Shown: positions 53,674 through 63,282, counted from the first letter of the stretch. The stretch is 64,000 nucleotides of DNA from Desulfovibrio subterraneus (GCF_013340285.1 NZ_BLVO01000012.1:186001-250000), one strand, 5' to 3'. Notes: generated from the letters alone by a model not told the origin. Numbers and translations are program-made.

Positions 53674-55998
53674 TCAGGCCTTGAGCTGGGGGTACGGGTT
53701 GTGGTGCAGCGGCAGCCGGATGCGGAACACGGTTCCCTGCCCCGGAGTGGAAGCCACGCTGAGTTCCCCGCCGTGGTATACGGATATGATCTGAAACGAC
53801 ACGGCAAGCCCCAGTCCGGTCCCTTCACCCGGCTCCTTGGTGGTGAAGAATGGATCGAATACGCGGCGCTTGGTTTCGTCGTCCATTCCCGGCCCGTTGT
53901 CTTGTATGTCTATGAAGCATTGTCCGTTATCATGATGCAGGGCGATGGAGATGGTTCCCTTTGCCTTTCTGTCTTCCTGTCGGGCAATGGCCTGGGCCGC
54001 GTTGCGGACGATGTTGAAGATCACCTGCACAACCTCTGTTGCCGAACATTCCACTCCCGGCATGTCCGGCTGGTAGTCGCGGACAATCTCGATGTTTTTG
54101 AAGTCGTAACTGCGGCGCATGTCGTAGTCCGATTCCGTCAGGCCTATGGCCCTGTCTATCAGTTCGGGCATGTTGCTGAGGGCATACACCCTCTCGCTCT
54201 TGCGGCTGAACGTGAGCAGGCTGGCGACTATTTCAGCCGCCCGCTGGCCCGATTCCCGAATACCTTCCATAAGCTGATCTATTTTTCTCAGCTGTATGTA
54301 TTTACCCATGGCAGCAAGGTCGCAGCCGGTAGTTCCGGCCGCTTCAATATTGGCGGGCAGGTCGGGCGAGAGCCTGCGCCTGATGTTCTGAATACCCTGA
54401 AGAATGCCCCCGAGCGGATTGTTTATCTCGTGCGCCATGCCTGCGGCCAATCCCCCGACCGAGATCATTTTTTCGTTCTGGATCATGATGTCCTGCACCT
54501 GCTTGCGTTCGGATATGTCACGCAAGAAGGTGACAACATGTGTCTCGTTGCGCAGGTCCATGGCTGCAAGTGAGACTTCGGCATAGAACAGGGTGCCGTC
54601 GAACCGGCGGTGCAGCCATTCGAATGTAAGTGAGCCATTGGTTTGAAGCTGGAGGAATACTTCGGCTGCTCTGTCCTCTGTTCTTTTTCCGTCAGGCTGG
54701 TGCAGAGGAGAGAGCTCGGTATGGCGAAGGCCGATGAGCGCCTTGCGCGGGCAGCGGAAGAATTCAGCCGCACGGGGGTTGCAGTCGGTTATTATCTCAT
54801 CTTTCAATATGAGAATGGCTTCAGGTGAGGCTTCAAAAAGGACGCGGTGTTTTTCTTCGTTGTAACGGCGTTCCGTAATGTCGGTATGCGTTCCGCAGAT
54901 TTTGATGGCATAGCCCGAGGCATCGCGTTCAACGACCCTGCCTCGGGAGTGAATCCAGCGCCAGCTGCCGTCCTTCGCCCGCATACGGAATTCAGCGTTG
55001 TACGATAATGCGTCGTTGATGCGCACGGATTCCGCCATCCGGGCCTCGGTTTCAGGAAAGTCCTGCGGGTGGCAGAGCGACTTGAAGGTCTCATAAATCA
55101 TGGGGAGTTCCTGATCTTTGTAGCCGAGCATCTCGTAGTAGCGGGGGCTGAAATAGGTTTCTCCCGTCTTGAACGACCACTCCCATATGGCATCCGATGT
55201 GGCGGCAAATACCCGCGAAAGCCGTTGCTCGCTGCGCGCAAGGGCGGCATTCGCCTTGTCCAGCGTCAGGTAGGACTCTTTGAGCCGCGCTATCAGGTCC
55301 TGAAAGGAGTTTGCCAGCATGGCTATTTCGCGGCTGGCCTTGTCTGCGGGAAAGGAAAGGGAAAGGCTGCCGGCGTCCATTTCACGCATGGCGGTATCCA
55401 GCTCTTCAAGGGGATTGACCACGGATTGGCGTAACCGGCTGATGAGCAGCATCTGCATGCAGACCAGCGTAATGAGCAGCAGACAGAAGAAGAAGGCGAA
55501 AAACCCCACGGCCTGTTTTTTCAGCCTGCTGAGTTCGTAGGTAATTTGTATCCAGCCCAGTGTTTCGCCGATGGCTGTTATGGGACGCCAGAACTGGAGC
55601 GTGTCAAAATCGTGCGTGAAGGAAAAGGGAGCGCCTGCGTCCATGTGCTGAAGGGCGAGCGGGGCAATGGTGTCACCCCCCATTGTGGCTGTTCCTGCTT
55701 CCGCATGCGCCAGAGGCGTTCCTGCGGCCGTGTACAGCACCACCTGCCTTATATCCTGCACCATGCTTATTTCACCGATGCGCAGGGTGAGTGCGGGTGT
55801 TCTGCCCTCGAAGAGCTCGTTTGCCAGCATGTTCTGCTCACGTGCCACAAGCGCGTCGAGATGGCGGCATTCTGCCTCGATATGATCGTCCATCCACTGT
55901 ACCTGCATGAATATACCAAGCGCGATGAACAGCAGGGCAATGACCATGAAGGTGGTAAACACATCGTTGTGCAGGCGGTTGGTGATGCTTTTGGCCAA
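53674..55998 (-). CDS. Membrane sensor histidine kinase with HAMP and two PAS domains
   Basis: 774 residues. Membrane segments at about 15-35 and 178-200 enclose a small periplasmic domain. HAMP follows, then a PAS/PAC domain (VFAATSDAIWEWSFKTGETY), a second PAS (VLFEASPEAILILKDEI), HisKA with LAAGMAHEINNPLGG and an ATPase domain with GTGLGLAVSFQI. No receiver is adjacent. The LivJ-like binding-protein gene is directly upstream on the same strand, separated by a 27-bp repeat array. A ligand-loaded binding protein may be the input. Confidence 0.93.
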   Translation of the reverse strand: MAKSITNRLHNDVFTTFMVIALLFIALGIFMQVQWMDDHIEAECRHLDALVAREQNMLANELFEGRTPALTLRIGEISMVQDIRQVVLYTAAGTPLAHAEAGTATMGGDTIAPLALQHMDAGAPFSFTHDFDTLQFWRPITAIGETLGWIQITYELSRLKKQAVGFFAFFFCLLLITLVCMQMLLISRLRQSVVNPLEELDTAMREMDAGSLSLSFPADKASREIAMLANSFQDLIARLKESYLTLDKANAALARSEQRLSRVFAATSDAIWEWSFKTGETYFSPRYYEMLGYKDQELPMIYETFKSLCHPQDFPETEARMAESVRINDALSYNAEFRMRAKDGSWRWIHSRGRVVERDASGYAIKICGTHTDITERRYNEEKHRVLFEASPEAILILKDEIITDCNPRAAEFFRCPRKALIGLRHTELSPLHQPDGKRTEDRAAEVFLQLQTNGSLTFEWLHRRFDGTLFYAEVSLAAMDLRNETHVVTFLRDISERKQVQDIMIQNEKMISVGGLAAGMAHEINNPLGGILQGIQNIRRRLSPDLPANIEAAGTTGCDLAAMGKYIQLRKIDQLMEGIRESGQRAAEIVASLLTFSRKSERVYALSNMPELIDRAIGLTESDYDMRRSYDFKNIEIVRDYQPDMPGVECSATEVVQVIFNIVRNAAQAIARQEDRKAKGTISIALHHDNGQCFIDIQDNGPGMDDETKRRVFDPFFTTKEPGEGTGLGLAVSFQIISVYHGGELSVASTPGQGTVFRIRLPLHHNPYPQLKA

Positions 55999-56035
55999 GT
56001 GGTGCTCCGTGGTTGTTGCTCGTCTTTTATTATCA

Positions 56036-56131
56036 CACTGCCTGCGGCAGTTTTCATTTCCGCACTGGCTGCGGCAGCTTTCGTCTCCGCATTGCGTGCG
56101 GCAACGTTTGATTCCGCTCTGCCTGCGGCAG
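56036..56131. repeat. 27-bp tandem repeat, 3.5 copies, each with a CTGC/GCAG hairpin
   Basis: Units start at 56036, 56063, 56090 and 56117. Each has a core like CTGCCTGCGGCAG that can fold on itself. The array lies between the binding-protein stop and the kinase start. Confidence 0.85.
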
Positions 56132-56135
56132 ATGG

Positions 56136-57341
56136 TCAGGGGGTTACGGCTTTTACGAATGCAACCCCGTCAGGGGTGATGTGCAGTATTATGACCGGCT
56201 TGGCAGGGTCGCGCGAGCCTGCGTAGGATATGGTCCCCGTAACCCCTTCATAGTTGCTGATGGAATTGAGCGCGATGCGTATCTTTTCCGGATCAGTGTC
56301 CTGCGCCCGCCGGATGGCTTCCGCAATCAGGCCGACTGCGTCGAATACGGTAGGCGTTGCCGCGTCGATGAACTCCGGTGCGGTGTCTCCCATCTCCTGC
56401 TGGAGCAGTTTGATGAAATGTCTGTTTGCCGGGGTATCCATGTCTTTGTGCCAGTGGGATGAGTAGTAATTTTCTCCCTCGGACAGGTCTATGTGGTGAA
56501 AGCGCTCAGAGGGGGACCAGCCATCGCCGCCGATGAACGGTATGGCAACTCCTGCCTTGCGGGCTTGTTTGAGCAGCAGGCCGGAGTCTCGTGTGAAGCC
56601 GGATGCGAAGACGATGTCGGGTCTGGATGCCACTATGTCATCGACCTGTCTGGTGAAGTCCATGGCGTCTTCCAGATAGCGTGATTGCACGGCCACGGTG
56701 CCTCCCGTTTCGGTGAACCGTTTGGCAAAGGCGCTGCTCAGTCCTTCGCTGTATACGTCTCCGGCTATGGTCATCACCGCGACCCTGTTCGCCTTCATTT
56801 CCTGTCTGGCAAAGCCGGCAAGCGCCTCTGCCTGCCCCGTATCCGTATAGCAGGCTCTGAAAATGTAGTTGCCTATGGCAGTCAAGCCCACAGCAGTTGT
56901 TGTGGGGCCGATCATGGGTATTCCTGCTTTCTGGAGCACTCTGGCCATGGGGAAGCCCTGCGAGCTCCATGAGGGGCCGACTACGGCCACAACTCCGGCA
57001 TCCAGCGCGGCCAGCGCGGCCTGACGCGCACCTATGGGGGTGCTGCCCGTATCAAGTTCGAGAATCTGCAGGGGCCTGCCCAGCACCCCGCCGGAGTCGT
57101 TAATATCTTTTGCAGCAAGCTGGGCTACCCTGAAGTTCGGGGAGTTTTCCAGAGCGCCGCTGCCGGTCATTGCAAAACAGGCCGCAATGACAATGGGCTT
57201 AGGCTCTGCCGCTTGTGTTTCTGCCACGAAAAAGATCATGACTACCGCCACCGCCAGAAGGGTATGAAGAAGGCGGCCGGTAAGAACCGGGGCATTTCCT
57301 GAAGCGCGAAAGGCGGGTCTGTTCCGGTGATAGGGGGGCAT
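56136..57341 (-). CDS. LivJ-like periplasmic binding protein (Peripla_BP_6)
   Basis: 401 residues with AAGGA before the ATG. Signal sequence LLHTLLAVAVVMIFFVAETQAA. The mature part matches branched-chain amino-acid-type binding proteins: FAMTGSGALENSPNFRVAQ, AAKDINDSGGVLGRPLQILE, VVGPSWSSQGFPMARVL and FIGGDGWSP. No LivHMGF transporter is present. Its neighbour is a histidine kinase, so a sensing role is likely. Ligand class is amino acids, amides or other small molecules. Confidence 0.9.
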   Translation of the reverse strand: MPPYHRNRPAFRASGNAPVLTGRLLHTLLAVAVVMIFFVAETQAAEPKPIVIAACFAMTGSGALENSPNFRVAQLAAKDINDSGGVLGRPLQILELDTGSTPIGARQAALAALDAGVVAVVGPSWSSQGFPMARVLQKAGIPMIGPTTTAVGLTAIGNYIFRACYTDTGQAEALAGFARQEMKANRVAVMTIAGDVYSEGLSSAFAKRFTETGGTVAVQSRYLEDAMDFTRQVDDIVASRPDIVFASGFTRDSGLLLKQARKAGVAIPFIGGDGWSPSERFHHIDLSEGENYYSSHWHKDMDTPANRHFIKLLQQEMGDTAPEFIDAATPTVFDAVGLIAEAIRRAQDTDPEKIRIALNSISNYEGVTGTISYAGSRDPAKPVIILHITPDGVAFVKAVTP

Positions 57342-57747
57342 ACGGTATCCTTACGTTACGCCTTGCAGGGACGGGGCTTGCGGATCCGTGAACGGTGTCC
57401 GTCCGGAAAGACGGCCCTGCCGGAGCTGCAGAAGGCCGTCTGCCGCCTGTATGCATGCATCGCATGTAATTTCGGTGTCTTGATACAGCAACGTCCGGGA
57501 TGCTCCGTGATGTTTTACGCAATTGAACAAAAAATCATTACGGATCTGTATCCGGTCGTACCGGTCATTATATTGTCTTCTCATTGTTTTAGGCAATATG
57601 TTTATATTCGAAGTGGTTGCCGCATGGGGAAACTCAGCTTGGGGGATATCTATCAAGATATAATTACATGGTGGGATTCATGTATTATTCTTTTTAGAAC
57701 AGATTTACCTGTTGCGGACTGACTACAATACCTGAAGAGGGATGGAT
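57342..57747. other. Divergent control region of LivJ-like gene and HD-GYP regulator
   Basis: 406 bp without a gene. It has an inverted repeat AGACGGCC / GGCCGTCT at 57409-57441 with a 17-base loop. The part from 57480 to 57720 is AT-rich and probably holds the HD-GYP gene promoter. No sigma-54 element was found. Confidence 0.5.
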
Positions 57748-59178
57748 ATGCCTTCACAGCAAATCGAGCCTCACATACTTATCGCGGATGACAGCCGTTC
57801 GGCGCGTGATTTTCTGAAAAGTCAGCTTACTTCCCTGCGGCCCGGGATACATGAAGCGGAAAACGGGATAGAAGCCTTTGAAATAGCCAGTTCACGGTAT
57901 CTCGATCTGATCATCACCGATGTGCAGATGCCCGGCATGGACGGACTGGAACTGTGCCGCAAGCTCAAAGATGACCCCGCCACGCAGGGGGTGCCCATCA
58001 TCATTCTCAGCAATATGGACACGGATCAGGATATTTCCAACGGGTTTGATGCGGGCGCTGTCGGCTATCTCGCCAAGGCGGACTGTAAAGCCGAATTGCT
58101 TCAGCGAGTGGAGCGCACTCTGGAACGCTCCGCCCTGCTTCGTGGCCGTGGCGTACTGGTGGTGGATGATTCTGTCAGCATACGCACAGCCGTGGCGCGC
58201 AGCCTTGCTCAGGCGGGTTTTCGCGTCATCGAGGCAGATAACGGCCGTGAAGCGCTTTCGCGGCTGGCCTCTTTTCAGCCGGACCTGATTCTCTCGGATA
58301 TTCATATGCCGGTGATGGACGGGCAGCATTTCTGCAAGGCCGTGCGTGCCATGGAGCAATACCAGAATACGCCCTTTGTGGTCATGAGCAGCAGTTCAGA
58401 CCGCAGGATGCTGCGGGAAATGGCGGAGAAAGGGGCGGATGCCTATCTCGTCAAACCGTTCAATGTGGAAGAAGTCGTGCTGCTGGCAGAAAAACTGCTC
58501 TCGGACCACGGCATGATGCTGCTGCAGGAGCGCTATCGTCTTACCCGTGAGCGGACCATGCTTCTTTCGGCCATTGCCAGTCTCATTCAGGCGCTTGAGG
58601 CCCGCGATGCCTACACACGGGGGCATTCTGAATCGGTTGCCTCCCTTTCAAAAAGTCTGGCCCAATACATGGGGCTCTGCGCCGAAGATGTGGAGCGGAT
58701 TATTCTGGCAGCGCGGTTGCATGATATAGGCAAGATAGGCATAGCCGATTCGGTGCTGCTCAAGCAGGGCAAGCTTTCCGACGACGAGTACGAATGCATA
58801 CGTGAGCACCCCGTCAAGGGAACCCAGATTCTCAAGCCCATTCCATCCATGCAGAGCATTCTTGATGCGGTGATGTATCATCATGAGCGTATGGACGGCA
58901 GCGGCTATCCTCTTGGCCTCAAGGGAACCTCCATTCCGCTGGATGCGCGTGTGGTGGCCGTGGCCGATGTCTATGATGCGCTGACGAGCAACCGCCCGTA
59001 CCGGTCAGCCATGAAATATGAAGAAGCCATAGGTGTTATCAAGAAGATGCGAGGTGCACATCTGTGTCCGGAGTGCGTGGACGCCTTCCTTTCCATGATG
59101 AAAGACGGAGAAAGCGGTGTACCTGTCCGAAATAATGATAAACGCGGGAGTTCGCGCAAAAAATCCGTGGTAGCCTGA
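57748..59178 (+). CDS. Double-receiver HD-GYP protein, probable c-di-GMP phosphodiesterase
   Basis: 476 residues from ATG 57748, six bases after AGAGGG; ATG 57742 is too close to that site. Receiver 1 has Asp58 (IITDVQMPGMDG) but AKAD in place of the usual KP motif. Receiver 2 has Asp184 (ILSDIHMPVMDG) and LVKPF. The HD-GYP domain (about 270-440) has RLHDIGK (HD at 325-326), HHERMDGSGYP and DVYDALTSNRPYR. All catalytic motifs are present, so c-di-GMP hydrolysis is expected, controlled by phosphorylation. It lies divergent to the LivJ-like/kinase pair, whose kinase lacks a receiver. That makes it a plausible partner. Confidence 0.95.
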   Translation: MPSQQIEPHILIADDSRSARDFLKSQLTSLRPGIHEAENGIEAFEIASSRYLDLIITDVQMPGMDGLELCRKLKDDPATQGVPIIILSNMDTDQDISNGFDAGAVGYLAKADCKAELLQRVERTLERSALLRGRGVLVVDDSVSIRTAVARSLAQAGFRVIEADNGREALSRLASFQPDLILSDIHMPVMDGQHFCKAVRAMEQYQNTPFVVMSSSSDRRMLREMAEKGADAYLVKPFNVEEVVLLAEKLLSDHGMMLLQERYRLTRERTMLLSAIASLIQALEARDAYTRGHSESVASLSKSLAQYMGLCAEDVERIILAARLHDIGKIGIADSVLLKQGKLSDDEYECIREHPVKGTQILKPIPSMQSILDAVMYHHERMDGSGYPLGLKGTSIPLDARVVAVADVYDALTSNRPYRSAMKYEEAIGVIKKMRGAHLCPECVDAFLSMMKDGESGVPVRNNDKRGSSRKKSVVA

Positions 59179-59388
59179 TCTGTTTCGTGAAATTGCGGGA
59201 ACTGACGCATGGGCCGTCGCCGGGATATGCCGGGGGCGGCCTTAGTGCTTTGTCTGACCGGCTGCCGAGGAGCGTGCGGGCGTTGACAGGTGTCGGGGAT
59301 GGGGAATACCTGCTTTTGGGCATGGTTGAAAATATCCATCCGGCTCCTGCCCCTGAATGGGCAGAGCCACCTGCGTGAGGAGTAAAGC

Positions 59389-59976
59389 ATGAATTTTCGG
59401 ACACGGATGGTGAAGGGGACTGAACTGCTTCCCCATCTGGAATCACTTGCAGACCTCAGGTTATCCATATTCTGCGAGTTTCCCTATCTGTATCAGGGGG
59501 ATAAGAGTCACGAGCTGGGCTACCTGAAGGTATATGCCGAATCTCCCGATGCCATGGCCATCATGGGCTGGGAAGGCGAGGCCGTTGCCGGTGCTGTTAC
59601 CGGTGTTCCGCTCGTAAGCGAGGCTGCAGAATTCACTGCAGGCTTTGCCGGAACAGCCTATCCTGTCGAACAGGGATACTACATAGGGGAATTGCTCTTT
59701 CATCGGCAATTTCGCGGCGGCGGGCGGGGTTCGGTTCTGCTGGAGCAGGCTGAAGCGCATGTCCGCTCCCTGAACCGGTTCCGGTATCTTGCCTGTGCGA
59801 CCGTGGTCCGGCCCGATAATCATCCCATGCGGCCTTCGGATTTTGTGCCCATAGAGCGTTTTCTGCGACACCATGCTTATGATCGCATGGACGGTGTGAC
59901 CACCATGATGCAGTGGCCGGAACTGGGCGGGGCAAGCCTTGAGCATGTCATGCAGTTCTGGGTGAAAGAGCTGTAG
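59389..59976 (+). CDS. GNAT-family N-acetyltransferase
   Basis: 195 residues. GNAT features are a YYIGELLFHRQFRGGGRGSVLL segment, matching the beta4 strand and acetyl-CoA pyrophosphate loop (R/Q-x-x-G-x-G/A), and a GEAVAGAVTGVPL strand. The substrate is unknown. GAGG lies nine bases before the ATG. It follows the HD-GYP gene by 210 bases; the gap holds only a GTG-started frame without a ribosome site. Confidence 0.85.
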   Translation: MNFRTRMVKGTELLPHLESLADLRLSIFCEFPYLYQGDKSHELGYLKVYAESPDAMAIMGWEGEAVAGAVTGVPLVSEAAEFTAGFAGTAYPVEQGYYIGELLFHRQFRGGGRGSVLLEQAEAHVRSLNRFRYLACATVVRPDNHPMRPSDFVPIERFLRHHAYDRMDGVTTMMQWPELGGASLEHVMQFWVKEL

Positions 59977-60061
59977 CCGAAATATACCGGGAAGGCGGCG
60001 TATGGTCTTTTGCCGAAGACTGCCTGAACGCAGAAGCCCAAGTGACTGTGTGGCCGTATTG

Positions 60062-60088
60062 AAGGTCCGTCTTATGGCGGACTTTTTT
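60062..60088 (+). terminator. Terminator after GNAT gene
   Basis: GTCCG pairs with CGGAC around an eight-base loop, with AAG/TTT extension, followed by T6. It overlaps the stop codon of the convergent membrane-protein gene. Confidence 0.8.
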
Positions 60089-61325
60089 ATTTGTCGGCGG
60101 CAGGTGCCACTACCGTTTCCTGTTCGTTGGTGACGCCGGTTATACCGGTGGCACCAGTGATGCGGTCAGTGCTGCCAATGCGATAAGGCATGCCTGTGCG
60201 AAGGCGCGAAAAGTCGAAGGTGAGCAGGGCTCCGGCAATAATGGCGGTTACGGGAGCTACCAGCAGCAGGCCTATGCTGCCTATGAGAACCCGGAATACT
60301 TCTGCCGCCACCAGCTTCATGTTGAGAATGCGGGCAATGCTGGTTTCCTGCGAGACGAAGACCATGAGCATGGTCAGGTAGCCGCCGGAATAGGCCAGCA
60401 ACAAGGTGGTGGACATGGTGCCGATGACCATGCGCCCGATATTGAAGCCGGATTCCACAAGCTCCTTCATGCCTATATCCGGCCGTTTCACCTTGATTTC
60501 GTGCATGGAGGCGCTCACGTCCATGGCAATATCCATGGCGGCACCCGAGGCCCCGAGCAGCACGGCGGAATAGAAAATATGCTGAAAGTTCAGGCCGTAG
60601 GCACCCTGCACCAGCAGGGTGGTGGAAAAGGGCGTGGTCATGCCGGAGAGCCTGAACCCTTCGCCGAAGAGCAGGGTGAGCAGCAGGGTGACGGCCATGC
60701 CGCTCACGGTTCCCAGAAAGGCGGCAATGCCCTGTCGGGTGAATCCGGCCACGGTAATGATGATGACGAGTGATAGCAGCACCAGCACGGCCAGACTGAG
60801 CGGAAGCGGGGCTGCGCCGTTCAGCAGGTTGGGAATGTAGAAATACCAGAGCACGCCGAGCGAGGCCATGAACGAGACAAGCGCCTTAAGGCCGGTGAGA
60901 CGGGCATAGGCGACAAGGGCAAGGGCAAATACGGCAAAGAGCGCCAGCTCCCAGTTCTGCCGGAAGGTGTTTATGGTCCGCGCCTCGCTGACCGTGCCGT
61001 CTGCAACGCGTATGGCAAGCAGAATGCGGTCGCCGGGAACGAACAGTTCGTCCATGTCCATCTGTCCGTTAAGGTGGTTGAGCGCAGGAGTTTTTGTTCC
61101 CTTCAACGCTCCACCGTCGATCATGGCTTCGAGCCGCTGGGGGCCGACTGCTCCTGCGGCTGAATGCATAATATCGCTGTTATCCGTTGCAAGGACTATG
61201 GCGGTTACTTCCTGCACGCCTTCCTCTCCGGTTCCGGCAAGGGGCGTATGTGCGGCCACGAAAAGCGCGGCAATGAGTGCCGCGACAACGGCAAGTTCGA
61301 TAATGAATCTGTTCAGGCTGGGCAT
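60087..61325 (-). CDS. YibE/F-like multi-pass membrane protein
   Basis: 412 residues from ATG 61325, with GGAG five bases upstream. One N-terminal hydrophobic segment, a beta-rich outside domain of about 110 residues (FVPGDRILLAIRVADG), then about seven to eight hydrophobic segments. Signatures include GAAMDIAMDVSASMHEIK and MVIGTMSTTLLLAYSGGYL, which match the YibE/F family. Function is not established for the family. It follows the alkaline phosphatase gene by 58 bases on the same strand, with a hairpin between them. Confidence 0.85.
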   Translation of the reverse strand: MPSLNRFIIELAVVAALIAALFVAAHTPLAGTGEEGVQEVTAIVLATDNSDIMHSAAGAVGPQRLEAMIDGGALKGTKTPALNHLNGQMDMDELFVPGDRILLAIRVADGTVSEARTINTFRQNWELALFAVFALALVAYARLTGLKALVSFMASLGVLWYFYIPNLLNGAAPLPLSLAVLVLLSLVIIITVAGFTRQGIAAFLGTVSGMAVTLLLTLLFGEGFRLSGMTTPFSTTLLVQGAYGLNFQHIFYSAVLLGASGAAMDIAMDVSASMHEIKVKRPDIGMKELVESGFNIGRMVIGTMSTTLLLAYSGGYLTMLMVFVSQETSIARILNMKLVAAEVFRVLIGSIGLLLVAPVTAIIAGALLTFDFSRLRTGMPYRIGSTDRITGATGITGVTNEQETVVAPAADK

Positions 61326-61345
61326 GCAGGCTCCGCAGAGAGGGG

Positions 61346-61373
61346 GGGGAAGGGCTACACGCAGCCCTTCCCC
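61346..61373 (-). repeat. Hairpin between alkaline phosphatase and YibE/F-like genes
   Basis: GGGAAGGGCT pairs perfectly with AGCCCTTCCC around a six-base loop. There is no T run, so it is more likely an attenuator or RNA stabiliser than a full terminator. Confidence 0.7.
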
Positions 61374-61383
61374 ATGGGTATGA

Positions 61384-62976
61384 CTAGTTCTTTCCGAGAA
61401 CGTTCTCTGTTTCCCCGTAGGGGATTTCGGAATACTTCTTGGAAGGTCCGGTGGTCTCGCCCAGCAGGGCTGCGGAGGGAGTACGCTCAAAGGTGGACAG
61501 CTTTGCGTTCATGAGCTTTGCCATGATTCTGGGCAGGTCGGTGTTGTCCTTGAATCCGGCAAACTGTTCAGCGCCCTTGCCTTCGGCAGACAGCGTGATG
61601 ACGGATGCCGTGTGCACGTAAGAGGTCCAGCTGATGCGGGCGCGTTCTGATACCACGTGGGAAACGGCGATCATGGTGGGGGTGTAGGCATAGCCATAGG
61701 TGGTCTGCTTTTCTTCAGGCAGGCCCTGGTTCTTGTCTTCCACGGCCATGGCGGATTCGATGATCTTGCGTTCGCGGGCATTCAGGTCGGTCAGGCCGAA
61801 CTTGTCCGCAATGTAGCCGAGGTAGGCTTTCTGGCGCTGGGCCACATCGGGGTAGTCTTTGACCATCTGGGGGTAGACGTACATCAGCACGTCTTCGGCG
61901 GAAGCTTTGACCTTGAAGAGTTCGTTCAGCTTGAGGAAGTAGCCCTTGGAGTCAAGGCTGATGCCCATAGCCATGCCGCCGGTTTCGTGGTCTGCGGCAA
62001 CGACGATAAGAGTTTCTTCAGGATGCTTTTTGTAGAATTCGTATGCCTTGGCAATGGCTTCATCAAGGGCAAGGGTGTCCCAGATGGTGCCGGCGGCATC
62101 ATTGCAGTGGGCTGCGTAGTCGATGCGGCCGCCTTCCACCATCATGAAGAAGGGCTTTTCCTGAGCTGCGAGCACTTCAATGCCCTTGGCAGTCAATTCG
62201 GCGAGCGAGGGCATGGCGTTTTCGGTCTCGCGGCTGTTGCGGCGGTCGATTTCCATGTCCATGGCGCTGGAGGAAACAGGGGCGAGCACCTTGTCACCCT
62301 TCTTGGGCTTGTAAGCGCGGAAGGCGTCGCGGTTCTTTTCACCGATAAAGGTGGTGTAGCCCTTGGCCTTGAACTCGGCGACCAGATCGCGGTTGTCCTT
62401 GCGCTTGGACTTGAGGCCTTCGGCATTGTTTTTGGCGACAAAGTTACGGTAGCCGCCGCCTGCCAGATAATCGAAGCCGGAATTGAGCTGGTCCACGGCA
62501 ATTTCGTTTTCATTATCGCGGTGCACGTTGTGCGCAGAGAAGGCTGCGGGCGTGGCGTGGGTGATGCGGGTGGTGGTGGCAATGCCTACAGCGTAGCCTG
62601 CATCGCGGGCGGCTTCTGCAATGGTCTTTATATCGGTGCCGTCCGGCAGCTTGGAAACCATGTCGTTGGTGGTCTTGAAGCCGGTAGCCAGCGCGGTGCC
62701 GCCTGCTGCGGAGTCGGTGATCAGCGTGTTGGCGGAGTGGGTCGTCACCAGCGCGGAAATGGGGAAGCTGTTCATGAGCAGGCGGGCATCGGGATTGCCG
62801 GTCTCGATCTTGTGGAAATACTGGGCAGCCTGCCGCTGAACCGGCCCCATGCCGTCGCCGATGAAGTAGAACACATACTTGGGTGCTGCCGCAAAGGCGG
62901 CGGAGGTAATCAGCAGGAAGGCAGCCGAGAGCAGCAACGAGCCGATTGTCCGGGGGATGTTGAATCTGGGTTTCAT
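61384..62976 (-). CDS. phoA: Alkaline phosphatase
   Basis: 530 residues from ATG 62976, with GAGGA six bases upstream. Signal peptide SLLLSAAFLLITSAAFAAAP. Metal and active-site motifs are present: FYFIGDGMG (Asp41), LITDSAAGGTALATG with nucleophile Ser89, TRITHATPAAF, EGGRIDYAAH and ADHETGGM. It hydrolyses phosphomonoesters in the periplasm. I found no clear Pho box. A TGTCTCA/TGAGACA pair lies 265 bases upstream. Confidence 0.94.
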   Translation of the reverse strand: MKPRFNIPRTIGSLLLSAAFLLITSAAFAAAPKYVFYFIGDGMGPVQRQAAQYFHKIETGNPDARLLMNSFPISALVTTHSANTLITDSAAGGTALATGFKTTNDMVSKLPDGTDIKTIAEAARDAGYAVGIATTTRITHATPAAFSAHNVHRDNENEIAVDQLNSGFDYLAGGGYRNFVAKNNAEGLKSKRKDNRDLVAEFKAKGYTTFIGEKNRDAFRAYKPKKGDKVLAPVSSSAMDMEIDRRNSRETENAMPSLAELTAKGIEVLAAQEKPFFMMVEGGRIDYAAHCNDAAGTIWDTLALDEAIAKAYEFYKKHPEETLIVVAADHETGGMAMGISLDSKGYFLKLNELFKVKASAEDVLMYVYPQMVKDYPDVAQRQKAYLGYIADKFGLTDLNARERKIIESAMAVEDKNQGLPEEKQTTYGYAYTPTMIAVSHVVSERARISWTSYVHTASVITLSAEGKGAEQFAGFKDNTDLPRIMAKLMNAKLSTFERTPSAALLGETTGPSKKYSEIPYGETENVLGKN

Positions 62977-63239
62977 GTATCGTCCTCTGTTGTATGGATT
63001 TGGCACAACGCCATTGGTTGCGGCTTGGCTCCCTGCAGCGGGCGGTACATGAAGTGTCAGGGGACGACTGCTTTGCAGAATGCGTCTCGGTTGTGTCCAG
63101 ATGTACTACATTATTTGGAGCCACTGCTTACTTACTGCTCAGTGTGGCGGTTCCCTGTAGGGCAAGGTCAAGAGGGATTGTGAATTATTTTTCAATCTTT
63201 CCGGCAAGCAGCAAACAGAGGGGTGCGAATGTCGCAAAG

Positions 63240-63282
63240 TGTCTCAGAGTGCTCCGTAATGCTGCATTTGCGTAGTGAGACA
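63240..63282. promoter_or_regulatory. TGTCTCA/TGAGACA inverted pair
   Basis: TGTCTCA at 63240-63246 and TGAGACA at 63276-63282, spacer 29. The same words occur upstream of the thioredoxin-fold gene at 23425 and 23466. No -24/-12 promoter was found here. Confidence 0.35.

Noticed and set aside
56036-56131. 27-bp repeats as a CRISPR array
   Set aside because: Units are contiguous with no unique spacers, so it is a plain tandem repeat.
59187-59378. 63-codon plus-strand frame between the HD-GYP and GNAT genes
   Set aside because: GTG start without a ribosome site and no recognisable content.
61657-63183. 508-codon plus-strand frame over alkaline phosphatase
   Set aside because: Antisense shadow; phoA active-site motifs are on the minus strand.
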